Part shown: positions 51,869-61,319 of the stretch, piece by piece
How the letters are laid out: each line of letters begins with the position of its first letter
Position numbering within the stretch: position 1 is the first letter of the stretch
Notes under the pieces: generated by a model
The model's input: the letters and a program-made list of their open reading frames with translations, nothing else
Databases searched by the model: none
What the model was told of the DNA's origin: nothing
DNA from: Glycomyces arizonensis DSM 44726
GTDB taxonomy: Bacteria; Actinomycetota; Actinomycetes; Mycobacteriales; Micromonosporaceae
NCBI RefSeq assembly: GCF_000482705.1
Contig: NZ_AXWO01000008.1
Span: forward strand, 124,001-188,000
DNA length: 64,000 bases
Reading direction: 5' to 3'
Position numbers and translations under genes: made by a program

Positions 51869-52031
51869 GGACGTCCGGTGGCTCGGACCGGCCGCTGTCC
51901 CGACCGCCCTCCCATCGCCCGCCGCCCCGGCACCGCACGCCGCCGCACTGCGGGAGACCCCGTTCCCACCCGCCGTGCTGTCGGCCTTCCAGGCGCAGCA
52001 CCAGTGATCGACTCCCGGCCGAAAACTGCCC

Positions 52032-52079
52032 CTTGCAACGTAGGCAAATTACTGGCATGGTGTTTGCAACGTCTGCAAA
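52032..52079 (+). promoter_or_regulatory. Two LacI operators before the sialidase-fold gene
   Basis: CTTGCAACGTAGGCAAA (52032-52048) and TTTGCAACGTCTGCAAA (52063-52079) match the pair at 50715-50761. The second lies 34 bp before the gene's start. Confidence 0.82.
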
Positions 52080-52113
52080 TATGCAGATGCCTCGCATCCA
52101 CAGGAGGAACCCC

Positions 52114-53778
52114 ATGACGGGAACCAGTCAGTGGGCCGCCCCGGCGCGACGCGCATTCGCGCTGCTGGCGGCCGCGATCCTCGCCCTCGCCGGAGCCCTC
52201 GTGACCGCCTCGCCGGCCGCCGCCGAGCCCGGCTCCGTGCTCTACTCCCCCGACCTCGGCGCCTACCCCGGCGGCACCGCGGGCTACCCGCGCGCCATCC
52301 GCCTCGACCACGACGGCTCGTCCGCCCAGACCATGCTCGCCACCTTCGCCAAGGGCGGCCACGGCGGACCCACCACCCTCCCGATCTACCGCAGCGCGGA
52401 CGGCGGGCAGAGCTGGAGCCAGATCTCCGAACTCGGCTCCCACACCCCCGGCTGGGACCTGGAGGCCCCCACCCTCTTCGAGGTCCCGCGCGACATCACC
52501 GGCCTGAATCGAGGCGACCTGCTCGCCGCGGGCACCGCCTGGGACGTCGGGGACTACACGGCGCAGAAGGTCGAGGTCTTCAAGAGCACCGACGGCGGCC
52601 ACACGTGGTCGTACCTGTCGAACTGCACCCAGACCTCGGGCCAGCCGAACGGCTGGGGCCAGGGCATCTGGGAGCCGACGTTCCTCGTCGCCGACAACGG
52701 CGCGCTCGCCTGCTTCATCTCCGACGAGCGGCCCGCGAACAGCCCCACCAACAACCAGCGCATCGGCCACTACACGTCCACCGACGGCGGGGCGACGTGG
52801 AGCGCGGCCATCACCGAGGACGTCGTCTTCCCCAATGACGATCTCGCGCGGCCGGGCATGCAGACCTTCGCCGCGCTGCCCGACGGCCGGTTCGCCATGA
52901 GCTACGAGCTGTGCCGCGACGCCACCGACGCCGACCACGCGTGCGAGGTCTACATCAAGTTCAGCGACGACGGCCTCTACTGGGGACCGGCGGGCGACCG
53001 CGGCACGCTCGTGCGGACCTCGGACGACCGCGAACTGCTCCACACGCCCTACCTCTCCTGGACCCCCGGCGGCGGTCCGAACGGGACGCTGCTGCTCTCG
53101 GGGCAGCGCGTGGTCGCCGGGCCGACGGGGAACAAGACGGTCCTCGAAGAGTCCGGCACGGTGCTGTTCGCGAACCGGAACCTCGGCGCGGGCGACTGGT
53201 TCGAGGCGTCCACGCCCGTGGACGTCGACCCGACCGGCGGCTACAACACCGGTGAGCCCTCCTGCCCGGGCTACTCCACGCCCGCCATCCCGCGTGAGGA
53301 CGGCACGAGCTACCTCTACCTCGCGGCGACCTGGCTGGGCCGGAACAACCAGTGCGAGGTCCGCTTCGGCATCGGCCACGTGCCCGGCCCGACCGGCGCG
53401 ATCGTGAACCCGCAGAGCGGGAAGTGCCTCGACGTGGACACGAACACGGCCGCGAACGGGAACCGCGCGCAGCTGTGGACATGCGGGATCGCGACCGGCC
53501 AGGACTGGTCGGTGAACGCCGACGGCACGATCCGCGCCTTCGGCAAGTGCCTCGACGTGGACGCGCAGGGCACGGCCAACTTCACGCCCGTGCAGCTGTG
53601 GGAGTGCAACGGCTCAGGGGCCCAGCAGTGGCGGCCGCAGTCGAACGGCTCCCTGCTGAACCCGCAGTCCGGCCGCTGCCTCGACGTGCCGCAGGGCAAC
53701 ACCGCCGACGGCACCAAGCTGCAGATCTACGACTGCAACGGCCTGTGGACCCAGGTCTGGAACCTGCCGTCCTCATAG
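52114..53778 (+). CDS. Secreted sialidase-fold exo-glycosidase with ricin-B lectin domain
   Basis: A 554-residue secreted protein. A signal peptide covers about residues 1-38 (ASPAAAEP). The catalytic part is a six-bladed propeller with YPRAIRLD in place of the FRIP motif and three Asp-box (BNR) repeats: SADGGQSWS, STDGGHTWS and STDGGATWS. From about residue 430 a ricin-B/CBM13 domain has three repeats (KCLDVDTNT, KCLDVDAQG, RCLDVPQGN with QxW). The fold suits GH33 sialidase or GH93 exo-arabinanase; the arabinan-type genes nearby favour the latter. AGGAGG precedes ATG 52114. LacI operators lie upstream. Confidence 0.85.
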   Translation: MTGTSQWAAPARRAFALLAAAILALAGALVTASPAAAEPGSVLYSPDLGAYPGGTAGYPRAIRLDHDGSSAQTMLATFAKGGHGGPTTLPIYRSADGGQSWSQISELGSHTPGWDLEAPTLFEVPRDITGLNRGDLLAAGTAWDVGDYTAQKVEVFKSTDGGHTWSYLSNCTQTSGQPNGWGQGIWEPTFLVADNGALACFISDERPANSPTNNQRIGHYTSTDGGATWSAAITEDVVFPNDDLARPGMQTFAALPDGRFAMSYELCRDATDADHACEVYIKFSDDGLYWGPAGDRGTLVRTSDDRELLHTPYLSWTPGGGPNGTLLLSGQRVVAGPTGNKTVLEESGTVLFANRNLGAGDWFEASTPVDVDPTGGYNTGEPSCPGYSTPAIPREDGTSYLYLAATWLGRNNQCEVRFGIGHVPGPTGAIVNPQSGKCLDVDTNTAANGNRAQLWTCGIATGQDWSVNADGTIRAFGKCLDVDAQGTANFTPVQLWECNGSGAQQWRPQSNGSLLNPQSGRCLDVPQGNTADGTKLQIYDCNGLWTQVWNLPSS

Positions 53779-53783
53779 GATAA

Positions 53784-53818
53784 CGCCGCCGGGTCGCGCA
53801 CGGCGCGGCCCGGCGGCG
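53784..53818 (+). terminator. Hairpin terminator after the sialidase-fold gene
   Basis: CGCCGCCGGG-T-CGCGC (53784-53799) pairs with GCGCG-G-CCCGGCGGCG (53803-53818) around ACG, a 16-bp stem with one G-U pair, 6 bp after the stop. Confidence 0.82.
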
Positions 53819-53836
53819 GGACCGGGCGGGAAGGCG

Positions 53837-53992
53837 CGGCTGATCGACCCCGAGCGCTTCCCCGCCGTCGCCGCGGCCATGGCCGAGGGCGCGATCGACG
53901 ACCAGGGCGACATCGACGAGGAGTTCCGCTTCCAGCTCGAACGGGTCCTCGACGGCGTCCAGGTGCTCCTCGCCGAGACCGGATCGGGCTGA
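53837..53992 (+). pseudogene. C-terminal remnant of a TetR-family regulator
   Basis: The last about 50 codons of a lost gene remain: RLIDPERFPAVAAAMAEG, then FRFQLERVLDGVQVLLAE and a TGA at 53990. This is the usual end of one TetR subgroup (FPALAAA, FxFxLxRxLDG). No DNA-binding domain or start is present; the terminator of the sialidase gene replaces the 5' part. Confidence 0.6.
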
Positions 53993-53999
53993 GGCGCCT

Positions 54000-55052
54000 T
54001 CAGTCGCGCGTCGGCGGTCTCCCGTTGCCCGAGGAGACGGCCGTCGACTCCCTGGGCACGAGGCGGCATTCGACGACGGTCACGCCCTTGTCCACGACCT
54101 TGCCGTCGATGGCGTCGACCATCTTGGATGCCGCCACCATGCCGACGTCGGGCAGGTTGAGGTCGATGCTCGACAGCTGCGGGTGGTTGGCCTCGACCAT
54201 GACCGTCCAGTTGTCGAAGCCGATGACGCCGACGTCGTCGGGCACCGAGAGGCCCATGGCCTGCAGCGCCGCGGTGGCGCCGCGCGCGATCATGTCGTTG
54301 CCGCACAGGATCCCGTCGACCTCGGCGCCGCTGTGGACCAGCTGCATCGTGGCCTGGCGCCCCCACTGCTCGCTCCACTCGCCGAACAGCGGCTCGGCGA
54401 CCAGGTCGAGCCCCTGCTCGGCCAGGACCCTGCGGGCGGCGGCGGTCTTGGTGGCGGCGGTGTCCTCCTGCTGCGGGCCGAGGATGCACGCGACGCGGCG
54501 GCGGCCGGTCGCGAGCAGGTGGCGCACGGCCAGCTCGGCGCTCCCGGCGTCGTCGGGCACGACGGACACGTCGTCGGGGTCGGTCGACGCGGCCATCACG
54601 TAGACCACGGGCACGTCGGCGGCGCCGCGCAGCGGCGAGCGGGTGAACCGGTCGCACGGGCTGCCCACGGCGAGGATGCCGTCGACGTGGCGCCGCAGCA
54701 GCGAGTCGACGAAGTGCTGCTCGCGTATGGGGTCGCCGCGGCCGTCGCACACGAGGAAGGCGATGTCGTGCTCGGCGAACTTCGCCATCACGCCGAGCAG
54801 GACCGGGGCGGTGCGCCGCCTGCCGAAGGGCTCCCAGGTCACCAGGCCGACAGTCAGGTTGCGGTCCTCCGCGTCCGGGCGCGGGGGCGTCCGGCTCGAC
54901 TTGAGGCCGAGTTCGCGTGCGGCTTCGAGGATGCGCTCGCGGGTGTCGGGGTGGACCGATCCCCTGCCGGACAGGGCCTTGGACACCGTCCCCGGTGAGA
55001 CCCCCGCCAGCGCGGCGACGTCGCGGGCGGTGACGCGTTTCCGGTGTTCCAT
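54000..55052 (-). CDS. LacI-family regulator
   Basis: A 350-residue LacI protein. The helix-turn-helix is VTARDVAALAGVSPGTVSKAL and the domain ends VECRLVPREST. Compared with its neighbours, the hinge is diverged (SSRTPPRPDAEDRN, lacking the usual ALRTGRT). It follows the GH127 gene by 142 bp in the same direction, with its own promoter region; TGGAAGCGTTCTCC at 55148-55161 is half of a possible LacI site. It may regulate the GH127 operon or distant genes. Confidence 0.85.
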   Translation of the reverse strand: MEHRKRVTARDVAALAGVSPGTVSKALSGRGSVHPDTRERILEAARELGLKSSRTPPRPDAEDRNLTVGLVTWEPFGRRRTAPVLLGVMAKFAEHDIAFLVCDGRGDPIREQHFVDSLLRRHVDGILAVGSPCDRFTRSPLRGAADVPVVYVMAASTDPDDVSVVPDDAGSAELAVRHLLATGRRRVACILGPQQEDTAATKTAAARRVLAEQGLDLVAEPLFGEWSEQWGRQATMQLVHSGAEVDGILCGNDMIARGATAALQAMGLSVPDDVGVIGFDNWTVMVEANHPQLSSIDLNLPDVGMVAASKMVDAIDGKVVDKGVTVVECRLVPRESTAVSSGNGRPPTRD

Positions 55053-55194
55053 GGCCGCGACGCTACCAGGTGTTTCCCGAAGTTTCCGATGCGATCGCGT
55101 CGGCCACCTGGCGACGGACTCGGTCGACACTCGGCCCCGGAAACATTTGGAAGCGTTCTCCGAGCATGTCGCGCCGGATCCGGGCGCCCGCGCC

Positions 55195-57132
55195 TCACGC
55201 CAGAGGGAGGAACACCCGCATCGCCGAGCCTCCCCGCCGCGCCCAGCGGTAGTACGGGATGAGCCGCAGCTCGCGCTCCGGTCCCGCGTCGCCGGTCGGC
55301 GGGGCCGGGCGGTACGGCGGGCGCCCCGGCGACTCCGTTCGCGCCGGGGCGGAGCGGGTGCGCACGAGAGCGCCGTCGCCTTCGGCTCGCAGGGGGCCGG
55401 AGACGTCGACGCGCATGTCTTCAAGGGACTGATCCGGCGGCAGGTCGACCGACTCCGCGCACAGCACCAGCGGCCCGCGCTCGACGGCGACGCAGCCGCG
55501 CACGGCGTCGATGCGCTCATCGGGCCAGGTCAGGCGGGGTGCGGTCGGCAGTTCGAGCACGATGACCGCGCCGGGTGCGAGCGGGCCGCGCACGTCGGCC
55601 CAGCCCGGTTCGACGTCCCGTTCTCCGGAGCCGTCGGACAGCGTGGCGCCGTCCGCCCAGTGCGGCACGCGCAGCCGCAGGCCGGAGCGCGCAGGCGCGT
55701 CGACGACTTCGATCCGCACGGTGCCCGCGTGCGGGTACTCGGTCGCGATGCGCAGCGCCAGTTCGCCCTCGGCGAGCGCGAGGCGCATCTCGCCCGCCGC
55801 GTACTGGAGCAGCGAGACGGTGTCCCCCTCCGCGGTGTTCTCCTCCACTGTGGCCGCGTACGCCTGCCAGCTCGCCAGGGTCCTCGCCAGGTTCGTCGGG
55901 CAGCACGAGACGTCGAACCAGGGGGCGCGCACGCCGCCCTCGGCGCGCGGGTTCACCGCGTCCGGGCGCACGTCGGCCGCGGCGCTGCGCTGGTGCAGCG
56001 GGTTGGCGTAGAAGAACGAGCGGCCGTCCTCGGCGGGCGAGGCCGCGATGACGTTGTAGAAGGTCCGCTCCATCAGGTCCGCATAGCGCACGTCGCCCGT
56101 GGCGAGATGCAGGCGCCAGGACACCATCACCGAGGCGATGCCCGCACACGTCTCGCAGTAGGCGCGATCGGGCGGCAGCTCCCAGTCCTCGCCGAAGCCC
56201 TCGTCCTGGTGGCGCGAGCCCATGCCGCCGGTCAGGTACGTGCGGCGCTCCACCGAGCGAGCCCACTGCCGCTCCACGGCGGCCAGCAGTGCCGCGTCGC
56301 CGGTGTCGACCGCGACGTCGACCGCGCCCGCCGCCAGGTACAGCGCGCGCACCGCGTGCCCGCGCCAGACCTCGGCCTCGCGCACGGGCACGTCGTCCTG
56401 GAAGTACGAGGCGTCGAGCAGCGCGATCGGCGCGAGCGTGCCCCGGCCGCGCCGCTCCACGAACACCCGCGCCTGCTCGGAGTACCGCGGCTCGCCCAGC
56501 GCGCGGCCGAACTCGGCGAGGCCGACCTCGATCTCGGGGTGGCCGCAGATGCCGGGGTTCCCGTCCGGCCCGAACTCGCGGCACACGTGGTCGGCGGCAC
56601 GCCTCGCCACGTCCACGAGCTTGTCCTCCCCTACCGTGCGCACGCGCGCGACGGCCGCCTGGAGCAGGTGCCCGACGCAGTACAGCTCGTGCCCCGAGGA
56701 AAGGTCCGAGTACCGGCCGGGCTGACCGGCGTGCCCGTAGCAGGTGTTGAGGTACCCGTCCTCGTCCTGGGCCGCGGCGATGCGTCCGGTGAGCGCTTCC
56801 AGGGCCTCGTTGACCCACGTCTCTCCCGTGCGGCCGTACTCCCAGGCGAGGGCCTCGGCGAGCTTGTAGATCTCCGAGTCGGAGAACTGCCATCCGGGCC
56901 GAGGCCCGCCGGTGTCGCCGTCGGCCACGCGGTCGAAGTTCGCGATCCAGCCCAGGCGCTCCATCCACTCCAGGCAGTGCTTGAGTGTGGCGTTCGCGTT
57001 CCGCTCCTGGAGCTCTCCCCAGAAGCCGCCGGTCAGGCGCAGGTCGTCCGGCCCGATGCCGCGGCGGCCGCCGCCGAGCGGGACGACCGGTGCGGCAGGG
57101 GGCGGGGTGGAGCGTGGGGCGTGGTGGTGCAC
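55195..57132 (-). CDS. GH127 beta-L-arabinofuranosidase
   Basis: A 645-residue (alpha/alpha)6-barrel enzyme of GH127. The zinc site is formed by Glu327 and Cys329 (YCETC) and Cys410/Cys411 (DVSCCPTN); Cys410 is the expected nucleophile and Glu311 (HQDEGF) the acid/base, matching HypBA1 spacing. It releases L-arabinofuranose from beta-linked oligosaccharides in the cytosol. ATG 57132 lies 3 bp after the permease stop. It finishes the LacI/ABC operon, so the imported sugar is probably an arabino-oligosaccharide. Confidence 0.9.
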   Translation of the reverse strand: MHHHAPRSTPPPAAPVVPLGGGRRGIGPDDLRLTGGFWGELQERNANATLKHCLEWMERLGWIANFDRVADGDTGGPRPGWQFSDSEIYKLAEALAWEYGRTGETWVNEALEALTGRIAAAQDEDGYLNTCYGHAGQPGRYSDLSSGHELYCVGHLLQAAVARVRTVGEDKLVDVARRAADHVCREFGPDGNPGICGHPEIEVGLAEFGRALGEPRYSEQARVFVERRGRGTLAPIALLDASYFQDDVPVREAEVWRGHAVRALYLAAGAVDVAVDTGDAALLAAVERQWARSVERRTYLTGGMGSRHQDEGFGEDWELPPDRAYCETCAGIASVMVSWRLHLATGDVRYADLMERTFYNVIAASPAEDGRSFFYANPLHQRSAAADVRPDAVNPRAEGGVRAPWFDVSCCPTNLARTLASWQAYAATVEENTAEGDTVSLLQYAAGEMRLALAEGELALRIATEYPHAGTVRIEVVDAPARSGLRLRVPHWADGATLSDGSGERDVEPGWADVRGPLAPGAVIVLELPTAPRLTWPDERIDAVRGCVAVERGPLVLCAESVDLPPDQSLEDMRVDVSGPLRAEGDGALVRTRSAPARTESPGRPPYRPAPPTGDAGPERELRLIPYYRWARRGGSAMRVFLPLA

Positions 57133-57135
57133 GGA

Positions 57136-57951
57136 TCAGTCCTTCACGGCCCCGGCGGTCACGCCGGCGGCCACATAGCGCTGGGCGACGACCAGCAGGA
57201 TCGCCGCGGGGAGGGAGGCGACCACGGCGGTGGCCATGATCGCGTTCCACTGGGTGGTGTTGTTGCCGATGTACTGGTAGATGCCGAGCGTGATCGGGAC
57301 GAACTCGCCGGAGCGGTTGAGCGTCGAGGCGAAGATGAAGTCCGACCACGCCCACAGGAAGGCGAACAGGGACACGGTGAGCGTGGAGTTGCGGCTGACG
57401 GGGAGCACGACCCTGGTGAACGTGCGCCAGGCCCCGGCGCCGTCGATGCGGGCGGCGTGGACGAGGTCCCTCGGGATGCCCGCCATGAACGTCGTGTAGA
57501 GCAGGACGCCGAACGGGACGGCGATGGTCGAGTCGGCCACGATCAGCCCCCACACCGTGTTGAGCAGGCCGAGGCGCACGTAGATCGCGTAGAATCCCAT
57601 GGCCATCACGACGGCGGGGATCATCTGGGCCACCAGCAGCAGGAAGTTGAGCGCCCGCCCGCCGCGGAGGTTGAGGACGGCGAGCGCGTAGCCGGCCGGC
57701 GCGGCGATCACGACCGTCAGTGCGACGCAGCCGAGTCCGATGCCCAGGCTCGTGCCGAGCGCGGGCAGCTGCTGCGACAGCGCCGAGGTGTAGCCCTCGA
57801 AGGTCGGATCGGTCGGGAACCAGTGCGGGTCGCTGCGGCGCAGGTCGCCGGTCTGGGTGAGCGAGACGTTCACCATCCAGTAGACGGGGAACAGCATGAA
57901 GGCGGTGAACACCACGCCGAGGACGGTCTTCGGCCAGGATCGGGCGGTCAT
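57136..57951 (-). CDS. Sugar ABC transporter permease, MalG type
   Basis: A 271-residue permease, short at the N-terminus. The EAA loop is LVHAARIDGAGAWRTFTRVV followed by LPVSRNS, and it ends RYVAAGVTAGAVKD. ATG 57951 overlaps the stop of the MalF-type gene. It forms the arabinan-oligosaccharide importer with that gene and the binding protein. Confidence 0.9.
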   Translation of the reverse strand: MTARSWPKTVLGVVFTAFMLFPVYWMVNVSLTQTGDLRRSDPHWFPTDPTFEGYTSALSQQLPALGTSLGIGLGCVALTVVIAAPAGYALAVLNLRGGRALNFLLLVAQMIPAVVMAMGFYAIYVRLGLLNTVWGLIVADSTIAVPFGVLLYTTFMAGIPRDLVHAARIDGAGAWRTFTRVVLPVSRNSTLTVSLFAFLWAWSDFIFASTLNRSGEFVPITLGIYQYIGNNTTQWNAIMATAVVASLPAAILLVVAQRYVAAGVTAGAVKD

Positions 57952-58937
57952 GACTTCTCCCATCCGCGCTGCATCCGCAAGTGGACGAATCCGAAGACGA
58001 GCGCGATGACGATGAGCAGGTTGCCGATCGCGGCGGCCGGCGAGAAGTCGGGCTGGCCGGTGCCGAAGGCCTCCCGGTAGGACCAGACCGCGAGGGTGAG
58101 CGAGGAGTCGCCCGGCCCGCCGGTGGTCATTATCCAGATGACGTCGACGACCTTGAGCGTGTAGACGAACCCGAGCAGCAGCGTGATGGCCGAGACCGGG
58201 CGCAGCAGCGGGAAGGTGATGCGCCAGAACCGCTGGCGGGCGGTGACCCCGTCGAGGGAGGCGGCCTCGTAGATCTCGTCGGGAATCTGCTGGAGCCCGG
58301 CGTAGAGGATGACCAGGTTGAACGGGATGCCCAGCCAGATGTTCGCGGTGATCACCGCGATGAGCGCGGTGTCGGGCGAGGTCAGCCAGTTGATCTGCGT
58401 CCCGCCGAAGGACTCGATGACGGAGTTGATGATCCCGTTGTCGCTGTTGAGCATCCACGCCCACGTCGAGGACGAGACGATCAAGGGCAGCAGCCACGGC
58501 ACGAGGAACAGGGCGCGGAGCACGCCCGAGAGGCGGAAGTTCGCGTGGAAGAACACCGCCAGCGCCAGGCCGATCGCGTACTGGAACGCGATCGAGACGA
58601 GCGTGAACAGGGCGGTGTTGAGCAGGGCGGTCGGGAAGGAGTCGGAGGCGAACACCTCGGTGTACTTCTCGAACCCTGCGAAGGCCGGGTTGCCCTGGAC
58701 GAAGGCGCGGACGGTGTAGTCGTGCACGCTCAGTTCGATGTTGCGCCACAGTGGATAGGCGTAGAACACCGCGAGGTAGGCCAGCAGCGGCGCGGCGAAG
58801 CCGATCGCGGTCCATCGCGAGGCCGAGCCGGGGAGTGCGCGGCGACGGCGGGCGTCCCGACCGGGTGCGGCGGGCTTGCCGCCCGCCGCACCGCCGTCGG
58901 ACGCACGTCCGGTCGCCTCGACCGAAGTCGTGGTCAT
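57948..58937 (-). CDS. Sugar ABC transporter permease, MalF type
   Basis: A 329-residue permease with a long Gly/Arg-rich cytoplasmic start, six helices and the EAA loop IYEAASLDGVTARQRFWRIT followed by FPLLRP. WIMTTGGPGDSS is the typical MalF-type external loop. ATG 58937 lies 17 bp after the binding-protein stop. Confidence 0.9.
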   Translation of the reverse strand: MTTTSVEATGRASDGGAAGGKPAAPGRDARRRRALPGSASRWTAIGFAAPLLAYLAVFYAYPLWRNIELSVHDYTVRAFVQGNPAFAGFEKYTEVFASDSFPTALLNTALFTLVSIAFQYAIGLALAVFFHANFRLSGVLRALFLVPWLLPLIVSSSTWAWMLNSDNGIINSVIESFGGTQINWLTSPDTALIAVITANIWLGIPFNLVILYAGLQQIPDEIYEAASLDGVTARQRFWRITFPLLRPVSAITLLLGFVYTLKVVDVIWIMTTGGPGDSSLTLAVWSYREAFGTGQPDFSPAAAIGNLLIVIALVFGFVHLRMQRGWEKS

Positions 58938-58954
58938 ACGTGATCCGCTCCGTC

Positions 58955-60205
58955 TCAGCCGATCGCGGCTTCGGCGTCGGACTGCGCCTGCTGCAGGGCC
59001 TCGGCGGGCGTGGCCGCGCCGGACAGGGCGTTCTGCACGGCGGTCCACAGCGCTTCCGAGATCTTCGGGTAGTCGGTGCCGAGGTTGTCGCTGGTGCGCC
59101 CCTTGGCCTCCTGGACGGCCGCGACCCACGGTTCGAGCTCCGGCTTGGCCTCCAGCAGGGCCTCCTGGCCCTCGGCGGTCGGCGGGATGTAGTAGGCGAA
59201 GGTCATGGCGGTCTCGACGAAGCCCTCGGGGGTGGTCATGCACTCCACGATCTGGCGGGTGACGTCGTAGCGGCCGGTGTCGGACTGGACTGGCGCGATG
59301 ATGAACTCGCCGCCGGTCGGCGCCGGGGCGACGCCGCCGGACTGCGCCGGGATCTGGATGACCCCGGTCTCGAATCCGGCCTCGGCGGCGCTGTTGACCT
59401 GCCAGGTGCCGTTGACGGCGAAGCCGAACTCGCCGGTGAGGAACTCCTCCCACGTGGTGTTCTGGGAGTTGGTGAGCACCGAGTTGGGCGCGTAGCCGGA
59501 TTCGAGCCAGCCGGTCCACAGCTCCAGGGCGGCCTGGGCCTCGGGCGAGTCGAGGTCGCGCAGGTCGGCCCCGGCGCCCCAGAACCAGGGCAGGAACTGG
59601 AAGGAGCCTTCTTCGGTGCCGATGGCGGCGAAGGTGATGCCCTTGTCGCCGTTACCGGTGACTTGGGCGAGCGCGGCCGTCAGCGAGTCCCAGTCGGTGA
59701 TCGAGGCGGGGTCGACTCCGGCGGCGGCGAGGACGTCGGCGTTGTAGTAGATGGCGAGGGTGTTCGCGCCGACCGGGATGCCGTAGGTCTTGTCGTCGAC
59801 GACACCGGCGGCGAGCAGGTTCTCGTCGACGCCGGTCACGTCGAGCCCGAGCTCGTCCACGGTGGTCAGCATCCCGGTGTCGGCCAGTGTGGACACGGCC
59901 GGGTTGTCGAGCAGGATGATGTCCGGGCTGGTGCCCTCCTGCGCGGCGAGCAGCGCCTGGTTGGTCAGCGCGGTGGTGTCGAAGGCGGTGCGCTCGATCG
60001 TCACCCCGGCCTCCTCGCCGCAGGCTTCGACGCGCGCGGTCCACTCGGAGTTCTCGTCGTGCTGCGGGTAGGGGTCCCACCACGTGTAGGTGTCGGCGTC
60101 GCCGCCGCCGTCACCGCCGCCGGACGAGCAGGCCGCGGCCGCGGCGAGCGCCACGACCGCCAGACCCGCCGCGGCGGATCGGGCGAGGGGTCGGTTGTGC
60201 TTCAT
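58955..60205 (-). CDS. Sugar ABC transporter substrate-binding lipoprotein
   Basis: A 416-residue family 1 solute-binding protein. The signal peptide ends AAAAACSS with lipidated Cys26. TYTWWDPYPQHDENSEW, ILLDNPAVSTLADTGML and the Trp-rich PWFWGAGADLRD segment suit sugar binding. GGAGGAACAACCC precedes ATG 60205. It is the first structural gene after the LacI gene (60-bp gap), and the linked GH127 predicts an arabinose-containing oligosaccharide. Confidence 0.9.
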   Translation of the reverse strand: MKHNRPLARSAAAGLAVVALAAAAACSSGGGDGGGDADTYTWWDPYPQHDENSEWTARVEACGEEAGVTIERTAFDTTALTNQALLAAQEGTSPDIILLDNPAVSTLADTGMLTTVDELGLDVTGVDENLLAAGVVDDKTYGIPVGANTLAIYYNADVLAAAGVDPASITDWDSLTAALAQVTGNGDKGITFAAIGTEEGSFQFLPWFWGAGADLRDLDSPEAQAALELWTGWLESGYAPNSVLTNSQNTTWEEFLTGEFGFAVNGTWQVNSAAEAGFETGVIQIPAQSGGVAPAPTGGEFIIAPVQSDTGRYDVTRQIVECMTTPEGFVETAMTFAYYIPPTAEGQEALLEAKPELEPWVAAVQEAKGRTSDNLGTDYPKISEALWTAVQNALSGAATPAEALQQAQSDAEAAIG

Positions 60206-60265
60206 GGGTTGTTCCTCCTTGAACGGAACTCGGCCGGCGTCCTGCCGGGCGAGGTGAGGGGACGG

Positions 60266-61288
60266 TCAGGTTCGGCGCGGCGGGGCGGTGCTGCCCCGGT
60301 CCGCGAGTTCGGGCGAGACGAACCGCACCACGTGCGGGGCGCTCTCGGGTTCCTGCTTCTCGATGCGGCGCACGAGCTGACGCACCGCCATGCGGCCGAG
60401 CCGGTCGGGCGCGCTCTCGATCGAGGAGAACGGCAGCGAGAAGGTGCGGGCGAACTCGTCCGAGTAGCGGCCGACGACCGAGAGGTCGCCGGGCGCGGAC
60501 AGGTGCCGCTCGTGCAGGACGGTGGGCAGGGCCGCGGCGGCGGCCTCGTTGTTGAGCAGCAGGCCCGTGGCGTCCGGGTGGGCGTCGAGCAGGGCGTGCA
60601 GTCGGCGGCCGATCTCGGGCTGCCCGGAGGAGCCGAAGGCGGCGTGCAGGGCGAGGCCGCGGGCGGCGGCGGCTTCGAGGGCGGCGTTCTGCAACCGCCA
60701 CACGTAGGCGCCGCCGCGCTCGATCACGTGCTCGGGCTGCGAGACGAGGATGAGTTCGCGGTGGCCGAGCGAGGCCAGGTGCTCGACCATGACGCGCCCG
60801 GCCTCTTCGAAGTCGAGGTCGAAGACGTCGACGCCGGTGCAGTCGGCGGGAAGGCCGACCAGGGCGCCCGGCTGGGGGGCGGCGCGGAGCACCGGCAGGC
60901 GGTCGTCGTCCTCGGCGACGTTGAGCAGGACGACGCCGTCGACCATGCGCGAGTCGGTGATCCGCTTGAGCGCCTGGGGCCCGTTGGGGTCGGAGCTGAG
61001 CAGGATGTCGTATCCGGCGTCGCGGGCGGAGTCGGTCACGCCCTGGATGTACTGGAGCATCGCGGGGGCGAACTCGTCGGGGAGGAACTGGGCGAGCAGG
61101 CCGATCACCTTCGACTGGGACGTGGCCAGGGCGCGGGCCCCGGCGTTCGGCGTGTAGCCCAGCTCGCGCACGGCCCGCTCGACGCGGGCGCGCACCTCGT
61201 CCGAGATGGCGCGCTTGCCGCTCAGGGCGTATGACACCGTCGAGCGCGACACGCCCGCGGCGCGGGCGACGTCCCCGATGGTGACCAC
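60266..61288 (-). CDS. LacI-family regulator of the GH127/GH39-like locus
   Basis: A 340-residue LacI protein with helix-turn-helix VTIGDVARAAGVSRSTVSYALSG and a conserved hinge (NAGARALATSQS). GTG 61288 is preferred because AAGGAGG lies five bases upstream; ATG 61303 is an alternative start. It leads the importer/GH127 operon. Three matching palindromes at 61320-61474 separate it from the divergent GH39-like gene, so it should repress both. Confidence 0.9.
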   Translation of the reverse strand: MVTIGDVARAAGVSRSTVSYALSGKRAISDEVRARVERAVRELGYTPNAGARALATSQSKVIGLLAQFLPDEFAPAMLQYIQGVTDSARDAGYDILLSSDPNGPQALKRITDSRMVDGVVLLNVAEDDDRLPVLRAAPQPGALVGLPADCTGVDVFDLDFEEAGRVMVEHLASLGHRELILVSQPEHVIERGGAYVWRLQNAALEAAAARGLALHAAFGSSGQPEIGRRLHALLDAHPDATGLLLNNEAAAAALPTVLHERHLSAPGDLSVVGRYSDEFARTFSLPFSSIESAPDRLGRMAVRQLVRRIEKQEPESAPHVVRFVSPELADRGSTAPPRRT

Positions 61289-61319
61289 GGCGTCCTCCTT
61301 CATCGTCGGCTCTGTTGAA

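Larger units (their letters stand above)
51789..52113 (+). other. Intergenic region with gene remnants and operators
   Basis: No intact gene. It holds a LacI-tail-like remnant (51836-51868), an open stretch ending at a TGA near 52007 that reads ALRETPFPPAVLSAFQAQHQ and looks like another lost C-terminus, and two LacI operators next to the sialidase start. Confidence 0.5.

Noticed and set aside
54643-58080. 1145-residue plus-strand open frame across the GH127 operon
   Set aside because: It lies opposite confident genes (LacI, GH127, permeases), has biased low-complexity composition and no recognisable domain.
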